Shown here: piece after piece, positions 25,301 to 34,265 of the stretch
Layout of the letters: each line of letters opens with the position of its first letter
How positions within the stretch are numbered: the first letter of the stretch is position 1
Source: a virus
Reading direction: 5' to 3' (one strand)
Length of the DNA stretch: 45,105 nt
IMG/VR virus record: IMGVR_UViG_3300020162_002590
Coordinates: 1 to 45,105 of that record
Position numbers and translations under genes: made by a program
The notes under the pieces: generated by a model
What the model saw: the letters and a program-made list of their open reading frames with translations, nothing else
Databases searched by the model: none
Told to the model about the DNA's origin: nothing

Positions 25301-25395
25301 CCTACAGCAATACTACCTGTTACAATTAAAGAACCACTAACTGTGGAATTATTTTGAGCAATGACACCATTGCGAGCTACAAATTCATTTGCCAT
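22357..25395 (-). CDS. Collagen-like tail fibre with S74 intramolecular chaperone
   Basis: 1012 residues. 1-138: N-terminal attachment part with SGS motifs. ~139-205: first Gly-x-y block. ~206-328: a globular beta insert ([10 protein letters not shown]...[12 protein letters not shown]). ~328-760: second Gly-x-y block, about 140 triplets, mostly GPQ, GNQ, GPT and GFQ, so Pro is mainly in the x position. ~760-900: two repeats of the 'PIFYDxNNTGYY' type. ~905-1012: peptidase S74 / intramolecular chaperone domain with the Ser925...Lys929 dyad ([10 protein letters not shown]) and a C-terminal coiled coil. S74 domains help fibres trimerise and then cut themselves off. So this should be a trimeric, collagen-shafted side or tail fibre. 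It has its own promoter box 38 nt upstream. Confidence 0.9.
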   Translation of the reverse strand: MANEFVARNGVIAQNNSTVSGSLIVTGSIAVGAAFPSPISNENSLTVGLPPSGGAGEGGQILFQASGGLYTSASMLDNYQNKLRLLRGNNAGSDAEIASFNMHNGQFNLSKYTGSNAVSGAVAGLLGVDTSGNVITTLGGSQGSSGPQGFQGNQGPQGNQGPQGNQGPQGNQGPQGNQGPQGNQGPQGRQGPQGNQGPTGQQGINGASAGQYAYAYSTNTSAGDPGIGFLRLNSGTMASATALYIDQYDQGGANNLQNFLSSLANYGNSTRRGYFKIEKQSNSSWFLLYEFSAVSDNTGWFTITLSNVISNADFTNNDPVYITFSTSGPVGFQGFQGRQGPQGNQGPQGNQGPQGNQGPQGNQGPTGFQGNQGPIGLTGPTGPQGNQGPTGFQGNQGPNGPNGPQGNQGPTGQQGNQGPTGFQGNIGPQGNQGPTGFQGNQGPNGPNGPQGNQGPTGFQGFQGNQGPQGNQGPQGNQGPTGQQGNQGPTGFQGNQGPNGPNGPQGNQGPTGFQGNQGPQGNQGPTGFQGNQGPVGPQGFQGNQGPQGIVGPQGFQGRQGPQGNQGPTGPQGNQGPTGFQGNQGPQGNQGPTGGPGPQGNQGPLGPQGNQGPNGNNGGPGPQGNQGPLGPQGNIGPQGNQGPTGGPGPQGNQGPNGNAGGPGPQGNQGPTGGPGPQGNQGPNGNAGGPGPQGNQGPNGNAGGPGPQGNQGPLGPQGNQGPIGVQGTVGGPGPQGLQGFQGRQGPQGNQGPTGGPGPQGATGTFTTGGNISAGYFQSNGAWGSSPYGSGHAQVTITGTYASMYQTATNGSLGYWLHHVDSAGSYYLYGGRGAVNGSSWDWSYKALPNQDGSYVEFRTSARAPIFYDSNNTGYYADLAGDLFAYRVYGAADTRSPIFYDYNNTGYYCDPASTSNLNAVTCISLTETSSERYKENIYTLDNALDKVIRLRGVSYNRKGNKTLEIGVIAEEIASVIPEVLKYNVDGEPDAVSYGRITALLIEAIKELKKEIEILKQK
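23110..24415 (-). repeat. Collagen Gly-x-y repeat DNA
   Basis: About 430 codons of Gly-x-y in the fibre gene, based on 9-nt units (plus strand accttggttaccttgtgg and variants) grouped into longer near-identical blocks. Long blocks of identical DNA favour slippage and recombination, so shaft length may vary between relatives. A shorter block of the same kind lies at about 24783-24980. Confidence 0.85.
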
Positions 25396-25431
25396 ATTAT
25401 TCTTTAGTTCACTATCCCTAAAGGGGGTTTA

Positions 25432-25605
25432 TTATAAATATATAACTCTATACAATCTTCCGCTAGGGTCAGCTGATTGTAGTTCATTAGCTTTGTTTAT
25501 AGCTTCTGTTTCATCTGTGTATTCATAGATTGGATCTTCAGGATTTAATTTAAGAACCCAAATTGAATCGTTTCCCGGGATAAATTGCATTTGTACTTGA
25601 TACAT
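25432..25605 (-). CDS. Small conserved-looking hypothetical protein (57 residues)
   Basis: 57 residues, start MYQVQMQFIPGNDSIWVLKL, then PEDPIYEYTDETEAINKANE and a close SGRLYRVIYL. The pattern (Trp-containing strand, a Thr-Asp-Glu-x-Glu-Ala helix, Gly-Arg-x-Tyr-Arg-Val end) is that of a small alpha/beta protein often seen in phage genomes. Its ATG follows the stop of the 1741-residue fibre after one base (TAATATG), so it is coupled to that gene. Its last codons contain the promoter box for the collagen fibre. Function unknown; probably a real gene despite its size. Confidence 0.65.
   Translation of the reverse strand: MYQVQMQFIPGNDSIWVLKLNPEDPIYEYTDETEAINKANELQSADPSGRLYRVIYL
25434..25441 (-). 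promoter_or_regulatory. Putative late promoter box ATATTTAT (collagen fibre)
   Basis: Exact octamer embedded in the last codons (Val-Ile-Tyr-Leu-stop) of the 57-residue gene, 38 nt before the fibre ATG at 25395. The leader also has CTTTAG...CTAAAG, a 6-bp dyad that could fold. Confidence 0.55.
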
Positions 25606-25606
25606 A

Positions 25607-28600
25607 TTATAAGAAATTTATTGTTGTTTTAATTGTCCAGTTACTTGACGGTAATACTGTAGTTAATAATATATTTCCACTGTTTAATGATGCTGTTAAA
25701 GCTACATTTGTAGTAACTCCAATATCAGTTGTTGATACATCAGTATAATTGATTGTAGATCCATTCCATACTGCTATAAATTGACCAGCTCTAGCATTTG
25801 CACCTGATGATAAAACATAATTATAAAATGCTGAAGTGTATGAACTTGTTGCATTTGTAGAAATTATCTGAGTACCTGAAGCTAATGAACTAGTATTTTG
25901 ATTTACATATATTGATTGTTTTAATCCTAATGAGCCCGTAATAAATAAACTACCAGATACCCCAATAGATCCACTTATATCGGACATTATTGAATTATCA
26001 ATATGGTTTTCACCTACTGATTTAGGAATTCTTCCTTCTATTAAAAATTGTTCATCTCCTAAAGAACCAGTATTTTCAGGTCCCGCAATTAATACACCTC
26101 CTGCATTAGCAGATCCGGTAACATTTTGATAAATCCATACATTTCTTGTACTATCCCAAGCTAATGAAGCGGTTGCTTGATGGCCTAATGAACCAGAATC
26201 ATAAACTTTTATACCACCAAAACGTTCAGCAGGTTCAAATACGTTTAAAGACAAAAACGAAGCGCTTAATGCTATTTGAGAAGCAGTTACGTATGTAAAT
26301 GAAGCAGTACCTAATACATTTAAATTACCTGTTACCGATAATGAACCTGATATTGTTTGGTTACCTATAAAATTGTTAGAACCAGTAGTTACAATAGATC
26401 CACTTATAATACCTCCAACTGATTCTGCATAGAATGAGTATGATGAAGTTTCAGCGTGTTTAATTGAACCTGACCAATATGAAGCTGATTTAGCTTGAAT
26501 AACATATGATGCCGAAGCTGCATTTATTATACTACCCGACCAATATGAAGCGGATAATGCTTGTACTGCGTAACTTGAAGTTCCTAATAATGAACCTGTT
26601 ACACCACCTGTTATTCCTAAAGAACCTGTTATTCCTAAAGAACCTGTTATTCCGTATGAACCAGTTAATTGTTTAGAATTAATCCAAACAGAACCACTTT
26701 TAACTAATAAATCACCATATGAAGCCGTAGTTGTAGTATCTCTAACATCATGGGCTTCGCCTAATTCAATCCCATTATCAATACGAACATAAATTGAACC
26801 GTTATTTTGTTGTACTCTAAGTACTTGACCTAAACGAACACCATGCAACGGTGCTTGAGGAGCTGATCCTGTAATTGATCCTGAAGCTCCTAAGTATACT
26901 AATTGTCCTGCTGTCCATCCTGGAGTGTCAGTATCATATCCAATAAATGTACCTTCAGTCATTACATAACCAAAACTATCATTAGGAATATTTGCTGTAA
27001 CTAAACCTATAGTATTTGCTGATACTCCATCATTTGTCCAATCGGCTAATGATATTAAAGCATTATCTCCCGTAGAACCATTTATTCGTACAACTGCTCC
27101 TTTATTAATTTGAACACCAGTAACGTTTTTAACAAGTAAAATTATATCTTTAGCTTCATTTGCTAAAGAAGCAGTTAATGCATAAGATGCTGTAATAGCT
27201 TGTAGAGCATAAGATGCTGTAGTAGCTTGTAGAGCATATGATGAACTTAAAGCACTTAAAGCATACGAAGCACTTAATGACGAAGAAGCATATGATGAAC
27301 TTAATGCAAATAAAGCATATGATGATGTAGTAGCTTGTAAAGCATACGATGAACTAATAGCATTCAAAGCATAACTTGCAGTTCCTAATAATGAACCAGT
27401 CATGTTATTGGCTACAAATGAACCTGTTACTGCTAAATCATTAGGTACATCAACTACATTACCATTGAATTTTACATCACCAAATAAATTTAATGTATTT
27501 CCTGTAAGATTTTCAACTCCATCAACATATAATTTATAACCTGATGATATAGTTTGACTTCCACTAAATGAATTTGAACCTGTATTAGCAAATACTGAAC
27601 TGTCTTTTCCATCTAATAAATTAGCATTAGAAGCATATGATGCAGTACCTTGTAACGAGCCTGTAATCCCATTTGTTACAATTAATGAACCTGTAATTTC
27701 GGTATTAGTATTTACTCTAAACCCTTCAACTGGAGAAATTGAAGCAGTAGCTGAACCTGAAGCAATTTGAGATAAATTTAATCCTGTAATGCCGCTTGCG
27801 GGAATGTTATATAATCCGGCTCCGTCTCCTTTAAAGGATCCAGTAAATGAAGCTGTATTATATGAACCACTAAACACATTAAAACTAGCAGATAAATTAG
27901 ATATACTTGCACTGTTAGTAGTAATTCTAGAAGCAAATGAAGATGATTCATTTATATAACTACCTGAAAAAGTAGTAAATGATGAACTATTTGTAGTAAT
28001 TCTGCTTGCAAATGATGCACTTTCATTAGCATAACTTCCTGAAAATAATGCAAATGAAGCACTATTATCTGTTATTCTTGAGGCAAATGAAGAAGAATCA
28101 TTTGTGTAGCTTCTACCATTTATAGATAACGATCCTGTTATTTCAACAGATCCAGTAAATTGATGTGTGTTTGAAAGTAATGAACCAAATTGAGTTGAAC
28201 CGGTAATATATTCAACAGATGATGTAATGGTTTGAGCAATTATTGTTTGTGCTGTTAAAGTACCTCTTACAGTAAAATTATCAGCAGAAGATGCAGTATT
28301 AGCATTAGAAGCTGTTAATGCTTGTAAAGCATAACTTGATGTTCCTAACACAGAACCAGTAAACGAACCTGTAAATGAACCTGTCATAAACGATCCACTA
28401 AATACATTAAAGCTAGCAGACAATGCAGATATACTTGCACTATTAGTTGTTATTCTACTAGCAAACGAAGACGATTCATTTATGTAACTACCAGAAAAAG
28501 CAGCAAATGAAGCACTGTTAGTTGTTATTCTTGAAGCAAATGAACTACTCTCATTTACATAACTTCCAGAAAATGATGCAAATGAGGCACTATTAGTTGT

Positions 28601-30832
28601 TATTCTAGATTCAAACGATGAGCTATTTGTAGTAATTCGTGATTCAAATGATGAGGAATCATTAATGTAGTTTCTACCATTTACTTCTAATGAGCCTGTT
28701 ATACTAACTGATCCAGTAAATTGATGTGTATTAGTTAATAACGATCCATTTTTAGTAGAACCTGTTATAAATTCAGTAGATGAAGTAATTGTTTGAGCAA
28801 CAATTGTTTGTGCTGTTAAAGTACCTCTTACAGTAAAATCATCAGCTGAAGATGCTGTTGCAGTATATGACGCACTTACTGCTCGTAAAGCATATGAAGC
28901 GGATAATGCTTGTACTGCGTAACTTGAAGTTCCTAATAATGAACCTGTAATACCATTAGTTACTTGTAAAGAACCTGTAACACCTAAATTTCCATTTAAT
29001 TGAGTACTGTTATTTTGTCCAATCCGTAATGGGATTGCAAATGTTTGTGGGTTATATATAATAAAATCATCAGTAGTTCCTGAATTACCAATATTCCATA
29101 CTGCACTACCTGAGTCATAAAACCCAAGTAATGTGTTTTGGTTTGGTGATGCATTATAATGATCAAGTATTAATGGTATTCCGTTTGGTGATGCTAATTT
29201 TGTTGAACCAGTTACTGTTAACCCATCAGTAAATCTACCTGAACCACTTATATCTAATCTAAATCCATTATCAACATGAGTTCCACCATCTTGGATAGTT
29301 ACATTACTTGTATTCCAAAATTTTACGGCTTCAACGTTTGTAATAATTGAGATTGGTTTATTTCCATCTGTGGAGATTTGGGCAGCTGGAAATCCATATC
29401 CAAGATTTCTTATGTTTGCTGCTGATAGATCATATTGATTTAATATTAAATTCCCTGTTAATGTTCCTCCTACTAATGGTAAATAAAGTGGGGCATTTTC
29501 TGCTGTTGTTGCATATGATGCGGATTCAGCATTTATAATTGATCCCGACCAATAGGAAGCACTTTGTGCTTGAGTTACATATGATGCTGTTTGAGCATTT
29601 CTTATATATGAAGCTGTGTTTGCATTTGATGCTGTTAATGCTTGCAAAGCATAACTTGCAGTTCCTAATAATGAGCCCGTAAATGATCCGGTAAATGAAC
29701 CAGTCATGAACGATCCACTAAATTCTCTAAAACTAGCAGACAAAGATGATATACTTGAACTGTTAGTTGTTATTCTAGAAGCAAATGAACTACTTTCGTT
29801 TATATAACTGCCTGAAAACGTTGCAAATGATGAACTATCTGTAGTGATTCTAGAAGCAAAAGACGAAGATTCATTAATGTAGCTTCCTGAGAATGTTGCA
29901 AACGAAGCGCTGTTAGTTGTTATTCGTGAAGCAAACGATGAAGATTCATTTACATAACTTCCGGAGAAAGTAGCAAACGAAGCGCTGTTAGTTGTTACCC
30001 TTGAAGCAAATGATGAGCTTTCGTTTATATAGCTTCCAGAAAATGTTGCAAACGAGGCACTATTTGTAGTAATTCGGGAGGCAAATGATGAACTTTCGTT
30101 TATATAGCTTCCAGAAAATGTAGCGAAGGATGCACTATTAGTTGTTACTCGTGAAGCAAATGATGAGGACTCATTAATGTAACTTCCTGAAAAATTAGCA
30201 AATGATGAAGAATTAGTTGTGATTCGAGATTCAAATGAAGAAGAATCGTTTATATAATTTCTACCATTTACTTCTAAAGATCCAGTTATTGATACTGAAC
30301 CAGTAAATTGGTGGGTGTTAGATAATAATGAACCAAATTGAGTAGATCCTGTTACATATTCTGTTGAAGATGTAATAGTTTGAACTACTATTCTTTGTGC
30401 CGTTAATGTACCTCTAACATTAAAATCATCTGCTGATGATGCAGTAGCAGCATAAGATGAACTTATAGAATTTCCAGCATTTGAAGCAAATGAAGCAGTA
30501 CCTAATAATGAACCAGTAATACCTCCTTTAACTTCTAAACTTCCAGTAGATATAATTGAACCCGAAGTATATAATGAACCAGTAAATATTAAAGTATCTG
30601 CATTAGTACTTAATAATGTATTTCCTGTTGTCCCAACTATATTAGTTGAGCCACTTACCGTTAATGATCCTGAGATAATAGCAGAACCAGTAAAAGGAAA
30701 AACAGATCCTGTTACTTCACTAAGATGAATAGTATCCCAGGACTTAAGATCTGAATTGTATATAGGTATACTGCCTGAATTTAAGGCATTAACTTTTGTT
30801 TCTACGGGTCTTCTACCTACTAATCTTGCCAT
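25607..30832 (-). CDS. Giant Ser-rich repetitive tail fibre / adhesin
   Basis: 1741 residues, very rich in Ser, Thr, Ala and Gly, no signal peptide. From the N-terminus: an attachment segment (MARLVGRRPVETKVNALNSG); repeats of SGS and TGS strands; a module of ~80 residues around 'TLTAQ(R/T)I..QTITSS' and 'NTHQFTGSV' that occurs three times; 25-residue units (Y(I/V)NESSSFASR...FSGS), seven in the first array with shorter arrays later; a globular insert near residues 480-590; 9-residue SYALxAxxx units near 1150-1225; and a beta-rich C-terminal part from ~1230. This is a long, rod-like fibre built from trimeric beta strands. The receptor-binding part is probably the C-terminal ~500 residues. It lies in the fibre unit starting at 33928. 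Confidence 0.8.
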   Translation of the reverse strand: MARLVGRRPVETKVNALNSGSIPIYNSDLKSWDTIHLSEVTGSVFPFTGSAIISGSLTVSGSTNIVGTTGNTLLSTNADTLIFTGSLYTSGSIISTGSLEVKGGITGSLLGTASFASNAGNSISSSYAATASSADDFNVRGTLTAQRIVVQTITSSTEYVTGSTQFGSLLSNTHQFTGSVSITGSLEVNGRNYINDSSSFESRITTNSSSFANFSGSYINESSSFASRVTTNSASFATFSGSYINESSSFASRITTNSASFATFSGSYINESSSFASRVTTNSASFATFSGSYVNESSSFASRITTNSASFATFSGSYINESSSFASRITTDSSSFATFSGSYINESSSFASRITTNSSSISSLSASFREFSGSFMTGSFTGSFTGSLLGTASYALQALTASNANTASYIRNAQTASYVTQAQSASYWSGSIINAESASYATTAENAPLYLPLVGGTLTGNLILNQYDLSAANIRNLGYGFPAAQISTDGNKPISIITNVEAVKFWNTSNVTIQDGGTHVDNGFRLDISGSGRFTDGLTVTGSTKLASPNGIPLILDHYNASPNQNTLLGFYDSGSAVWNIGNSGTTDDFIIYNPQTFAIPLRIGQNNSTQLNGNLGVTGSLQVTNGITGSLLGTSSYAVQALSASYALRAVSASYTATASSADDFTVRGTLTAQTIVAQTITSSTEFITGSTKNGSLLTNTHQFTGSVSITGSLEVNGRNYINDSSSFESRITTNSSSFESRITTNSASFASFSGSYVNESSSFASRITTNSASFAAFSGSYINESSSFASRITTNSASISALSASFNVFSGSFMTGSFTGSFTGSVLGTSSYALQALTASNANTASSADNFTVRGTLTAQTIIAQTITSSVEYITGSTQFGSLLSNTHQFTGSVEITGSLSINGRSYTNDSSSFASRITDNSASFALFSGSYANESASFASRITTNSSSFTTFSGSYINESSSFASRITTNSASISNLSASFNVFSGSYNTASFTGSFKGDGAGLYNIPASGITGLNLSQIASGSATASISPVEGFRVNTNTEITGSLIVTNGITGSLQGTASYASNANLLDGKDSSVFANTGSNSFSGSQTISSGYKLYVDGVENLTGNTLNLFGDVKFNGNVVDVPNDLAVTGSFVANNMTGSLLGTASYALNAISSSYALQATTSSYALFALSSSYASSSLSASYALSALSSSYALQATTASYALQAITASYALTASLANEAKDIILLVKNVTGVQINKGAVVRINGSTGDNALISLADWTNDGVSANTIGLVTANIPNDSFGYVMTEGTFIGYDTDTPGWTAGQLVYLGASGSITGSAPQAPLHGVRLGQVLRVQQNNGSIYVRIDNGIELGEAHDVRDTTTTASYGDLLVKSGSVWINSKQLTGSYGITGSLGITGSLGITGGVTGSLLGTSSYAVQALSASYWSGSIINAASASYVIQAKSASYWSGSIKHAETSSYSFYAESVGGIISGSIVTTGSNNFIGNQTISGSLSVTGNLNVLGTASFTYVTASQIALSASFLSLNVFEPAERFGGIKVYDSGSLGHQATASLAWDSTRNVWIYQNVTGSANAGGVLIAGPENTGSLGDEQFLIEGRIPKSVGENHIDNSIMSDISGSIGVSGSLFITGSLGLKQSIYVNQNTSSLASGTQIISTNATSSYTSAFYNYVLSSGANARAGQFIAVWNGSTINYTDVSTTDIGVTTNVALTASLNSGNILLTTVLPSSNWTIKTTINFL
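27165..27380 (-). repeat. Nine-residue SYAL repeat array
   Basis: Seven successive 27-nt units encode SYALQATTS-like nonapeptides within the giant fibre gene. Similar SY(A/S)xT units occur near the N-terminus of the 912-residue fibre. Confidence 0.75.
29735..30262 (-). repeat. Tandem 75-nt repeat array in the giant fibre
   Basis: Seven 25-residue units in a row (YINESSSFASR...SASFATFSGS), spaced 75 nt apart. Units differ mostly at synonymous or Ile/Val and Ala/Ser positions, so the array has been kept at the protein level while its DNA drifted. Shorter arrays recur near 27890-28100 and 28410-28680. Confidence 0.8.
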
Positions 30833-30837
30833 TTATT

Positions 30838-31185
30838 TTAATTATTTGCGTTTTCAAGAACAGAAAGTACAGCATCTAATGAACCAGATACAGCACTTGT
30901 AATATAAAATTGGTCGCCTCTTTCTAAAACTAATTTTCCAGCTAAAGGACTTAATGATTCAGATACAGGAACAGCACCATCTTTTAATAGTGTTATCATA
31001 CTAACTGAACCACTTTTTGCTAACTGTACTGTAGTATATTGTGTGTTTGCACTAAGATTTGTAATTTGACAAGACAAAACAATAGTAGATACATCTAAAC
31101 TTGAGCTGTATATTAGATTACTACCACTGTTTAAACTAGTAGCTAGTAATCTAAATTTATTTAACGGTAATGGAGTTGTTGCCAT
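30838..31185 (-). CDS. Small beta-rich virion protein of the fibre cluster
   Basis: 115 residues, start MATTPLPLNKFRLLATSLNS. Alternating strands (VSTIVLSCQITNLSANTQYT; KLVLERGDQFYITSAVSGSL) suggest a beta sandwich like those that decorate or cap phage fibres. It lies between the 912- and 1741-residue fibre genes with gaps of 4-5 nt, so it is cotranscribed with both. No known family recognised; a fibre connector is plausible. Confidence 0.6.
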   Translation of the reverse strand: MATTPLPLNKFRLLATSLNSGSNLIYSSSLDVSTIVLSCQITNLSANTQYTTVQLAKSGSVSMITLLKDGAVPVSESLSPLAGKLVLERGDQFYITSAVSGSLDAVLSVLENANN

Positions 31186-31189
31186 GTTT

Positions 31190-33928
31190 TTATGAGTAAG
31201 TTTCTAATGCTAAATTAATTGGGGTTATTTGGGCGGTTATTGCTTTGGTAAATGTTCTACCTTCAATAGTTCCTGTTGCTTGTCTAATGATAAAATCATT
31301 ACCAGCATAAAAGTCACCAGTTTCGTCACCTGATGTATGATAAACTCTACCACCGGCTTCTTCAAATATTCTTATATCAACATTTGGTTCACCTACACCG
31401 CCTTGGTTAGCAGGTAATGCTAAGAAATTAACTCCAGAACCAGCATATGAAAAGTCATGTGAAGTTGATGTAATTAATGAACCAAATTCTTGTGTATAGT
31501 TAAGACTTTCTACTGAACCACTTTGTACTGAATCTACTGTGGTTATAATAGTATTAACCATTTGAGTTACTTTACCTTTTCCTTGGCTAGTCATAGTAGT
31601 AAATTTACTATCAGGATCATTTACTATGTATTCTTTAATATACCCCCAAGATCTTATAAAATCACTAGTTAAACCTTGGCCCCCAATATTTGGTAAATTT
31701 GGATATGTTAATGTAGGAGATTTTGATAAAGTTGAACCTGAAGGTATAGGTGTTTGATAATTACTACCCGTTGAAAAATTAGGTCCTGCGTAAAATCCTT
31801 GGATAAATTGAGATGTTCTTCCTGCTTTAGGAACTAATAAATCACTAGAAAGAGCATCAATTAATAATCCACTATCTCTAATAGTTGATTCATAAAAAGC
31901 TCCACTTCCACTAACATAATATCCACTAAAACTACCAGATGCTACTAATTTATTAATCATGTAGTTTTGAATAAATGATTTATTAGCAGTAAGCAATAAT
32001 GAACCAGAAATATCTATAGATGAACTAATAGGAGCAACATCAGGAACTACTAAAATTCGAGAACCACTAGCTCTTAATCCGAAATCACCAAATGTAGTAT
32101 TTGAGTTTAATAATGAGGCATGACCCCCATCCATACAGTAAACACCAACTCTACTAAAGTTTGTAAAGAACGATACTAATTGAGCATATCCTCTACCTCT
32201 TACACAAATTCCAATACCATTAAATGCAACCTGTGTGTAAGCGTCAACAATCATTGATTTAAGAGGTGAATAACCACTTAAAACAGAATCATCTACTATC
32301 ATACCCCCAGGTCCATTACCTACTAATGGATTTGGTGGGTTGGAACCTGAATCTAAAGGTACATAAAACTTATCAAATGGAGTGTTGATTGATGAGCAGT
32401 TTTGAATATATGGAGATGTTGAGATAGACGCTCCAGGAGCAAAAGCAAAGAAAAATCCATGTCTTGGATTTTCTAAATCATCTACTGAACATCCTTCTAA
32501 TCTTAATCCATAAAAATAATCAGCATTATCAACTAAAAATAGATTTGATCCACTAGTTGCTGTTGTTGGTCTAACTATTGTTGTTCTTAAATCATTACCT
32601 ATAATAGAAGTATATTTAGGCATTATAATTGGAGCTTGTTCAGTATAGTAACCTGGAGCTACTTGAATACTTACCCTGTAAGGATTAGATAAGCTTGAGG
32701 TTTGTGATGCTATACTAGCAGATGCTGCTTGAACTGCTGCCTTTATTGTCCTAAATGGATAGTTTTGTGTTTTGCCATCATTTGTATCACTTCCGTCTTC
32801 AGAAACAAAAAATAATTTTTCTGTATAACCTACATTAGTTAAATAAGATCCATCACCGAAAAACGCATCTGCTCGTATTGAACCAGATAATGTAGCAGAA
32901 CCCGTTATAAAAACAGATCCTGTAAATTGATGCGTGTCATTTAGTAAAGAACCAAATGTAGAATTATTATTTGTTTTAAAACTTCCACTTACAACTATAG
33001 TAGTACTACCTGAGGTACTACCACTACTACGCATTATACTACCTGATAATAATGTTCTACCAACAAATACTGGTATGTCATTTATATTACCATCAAGAGT
33101 ACCACTTATAATTACATCAACGTTACTAGCGTATGATGATGTTAAAGCATAAGATGAACTTAAAGAATATGATGAACTAACAACATTCAATACACCAGAA
33201 CCATCACCCTTAAAAGATCCAGTAAATGAACCTGTTCTATAAGAACCACTAAAAGATAAAAAACTTCCAGATAATAAAGATATTGAACTAGATAATGAAG
33301 CAGTAGCTGCATTAAGTTCAGCTTCTGTAACAAATGTATTATCTAATGATGAACTAAATGCTTCTAAATCGGTTAAGCGAGTAGAAACACTTCCTGAAGT
33401 AGTAGCGTAATTAACTCCATTAATTCCTAATGAACCTGTTATACTAACACTACCTGTAAATTGGTGAGTGTTTGATAATAAAGAACCAAATATTGTAGAT
33501 CCAGTAACATACTCGGTAGATGAAGTAATAGTTTGAACTACTATTCGTTGAGCTGTTAAAGTTCCTCTTACTGTAAAATCATCAGCTGAAGATGCAGTAG
33601 CAGCATAAGAAGATGAAATTGCATTTAGAACATAAGATGCTGTTATAGCATAAGACGCAGATGTTGCGTTTATTGCATAGGATGCTGTTAATGAATATGA
33701 AGCAGATGTAGAAGTATTAGCATAAGAAGCAGTTACAGCATATGAAGCTGATACAGCAAGTGAAGAACTTTCACCTACAGCAATGATAGTCTCAGTACCA
33801 TTGATGTCTTGTTTTAAAAATAACCTACCATCGTATGTGTTTAATGCTATTTCCCCTAATTGTAATTGATCTATAGTAGGGACACGACCAGGTTGGGCGC
33901 TTCTTCTGAGCTTAATATTTTGAGACAT
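31190..33928 (-). CDS. Tail fibre / spike with beta-helix domain
   Basis: 912 residues. The first ~45 (LRRSAQPGRVPTIDQLQLGE, then IALNTYDGRLFLKQ) are a known phage-fibre attachment segment. Then follow SASY repeats, one copy of the 'TLTAQRIVVQTITSS...NTHQFTGSV' module shared with the giant fibre, and a second shorter copy. From about residue 370 the chain (LFFVSEDGSDTNDGKTQNYP, FRTIKAAVQAA, VSIQVAPGYYTEQAPI) opens a right-handed beta-helix of the pectate-lyase type, running to ~650. The C-terminal ~170 residues form a separate cap. Beta-helix domains in tailspikes often bind or cleave surface sugars; no catalytic residues could be identified here. First gene of the fibre unit; box 49 nt upstream. 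Confidence 0.8.
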   Translation of the reverse strand: MSQNIKLRRSAQPGRVPTIDQLQLGEIALNTYDGRLFLKQDINGTETIIAVGESSSLAVSASYAVTASYANTSTSASYSLTASYAINATSASYAITASYVLNAISSSYAATASSADDFTVRGTLTAQRIVVQTITSSTEYVTGSTIFGSLLSNTHQFTGSVSITGSLGINGVNYATTSGSVSTRLTDLEAFSSSLDNTFVTEAELNAATASLSSSISLLSGSFLSFSGSYRTGSFTGSFKGDGSGVLNVVSSSYSLSSSYALTSSYASNVDVIISGTLDGNINDIPVFVGRTLLSGSIMRSSGSTSGSTTIVVSGSFKTNNNSTFGSLLNDTHQFTGSVFITGSATLSGSIRADAFFGDGSYLTNVGYTEKLFFVSEDGSDTNDGKTQNYPFRTIKAAVQAASASIASQTSSLSNPYRVSIQVAPGYYTEQAPIIMPKYTSIIGNDLRTTIVRPTTATSGSNLFLVDNADYFYGLRLEGCSVDDLENPRHGFFFAFAPGASISTSPYIQNCSSINTPFDKFYVPLDSGSNPPNPLVGNGPGGMIVDDSVLSGYSPLKSMIVDAYTQVAFNGIGICVRGRGYAQLVSFFTNFSRVGVYCMDGGHASLLNSNTTFGDFGLRASGSRILVVPDVAPISSSIDISGSLLLTANKSFIQNYMINKLVASGSFSGYYVSGSGAFYESTIRDSGLLIDALSSDLLVPKAGRTSQFIQGFYAGPNFSTGSNYQTPIPSGSTLSKSPTLTYPNLPNIGGQGLTSDFIRSWGYIKEYIVNDPDSKFTTMTSQGKGKVTQMVNTIITTVDSVQSGSVESLNYTQEFGSLITSTSHDFSYAGSGVNFLALPANQGGVGEPNVDIRIFEEAGGRVYHTSGDETGDFYAGNDFIIRQATGTIEGRTFTKAITAQITPINLALETYS

Positions 33929-33977
33929 TTGCTAATTTTTACAGTATATACTTCAAGACACCTATGTAGGGCTGTAT

Positions 33978-33985
33978 ATAAATAT
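33978..33985 (-). promoter_or_regulatory. Putative late promoter box ATATTTAT (fibre unit)
   Basis: Exact octamer 49 nt before the ATG at 33928, just after the preceding gene's stop. The leader between box and ATG holds a perfect 10-bp palindrome, AGTATATACT, that could bind a regulator. Confidence 0.55.
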
Positions 33986-33994
33986 CAAACAATT

Positions 33995-34264
33995 TTAGAA
34001 GCTACCACTATATTCAGTATCTCCATCAATTCCATTAGCATCTACAACAACTGTATTATTGATATTGATTGAACTAGTAAAGGAACCGCTAACATTAACT
34101 GTATTTTGAGAACCTGAGATGGTTAATGCAGGGATATTAGCATTAGTTTGTCTAGCATTTATAGAACCAGTTACAGAAAAACTACCAGACATAAGAAGTC
34201 TTAATGGATCGTTTGGATCTAATCTTAAAGGAGACAATATTTGATCTAATGTAATTAAGGGCAT
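33995..34264 (-). CDS. Small fibre-like protein (89 residues)
   Basis: 89 residues, start MPLITLDQILSPLRLDPNDP, followed by SGSFSVTGSI, SGSQNTVNVSGSF and other SGS strands, like the shaft segments of the two big fibres. It may be a short connector with the same trimeric beta fold, linking neck or baseplate to a fibre. It follows the gp15-like gene by 1 nt and ends the neck unit. Confidence 0.55.
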   Translation of the reverse strand: MPLITLDQILSPLRLDPNDPLRLLMSGSFSVTGSINARQTNANIPALTISGSQNTVNVSGSFTSSININNTVVVDANGIDGDTEYSGSF

Positions 34265-34265
34265 A

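Noticed and set aside
20237-33928. Possible diversity-generating retroelement acting on fibre or adhesin genes
   Set aside because: No reverse transcriptase and no template/variable repeat pair with A-biased changes seen in the window. It could lie outside, but nothing here supports it.
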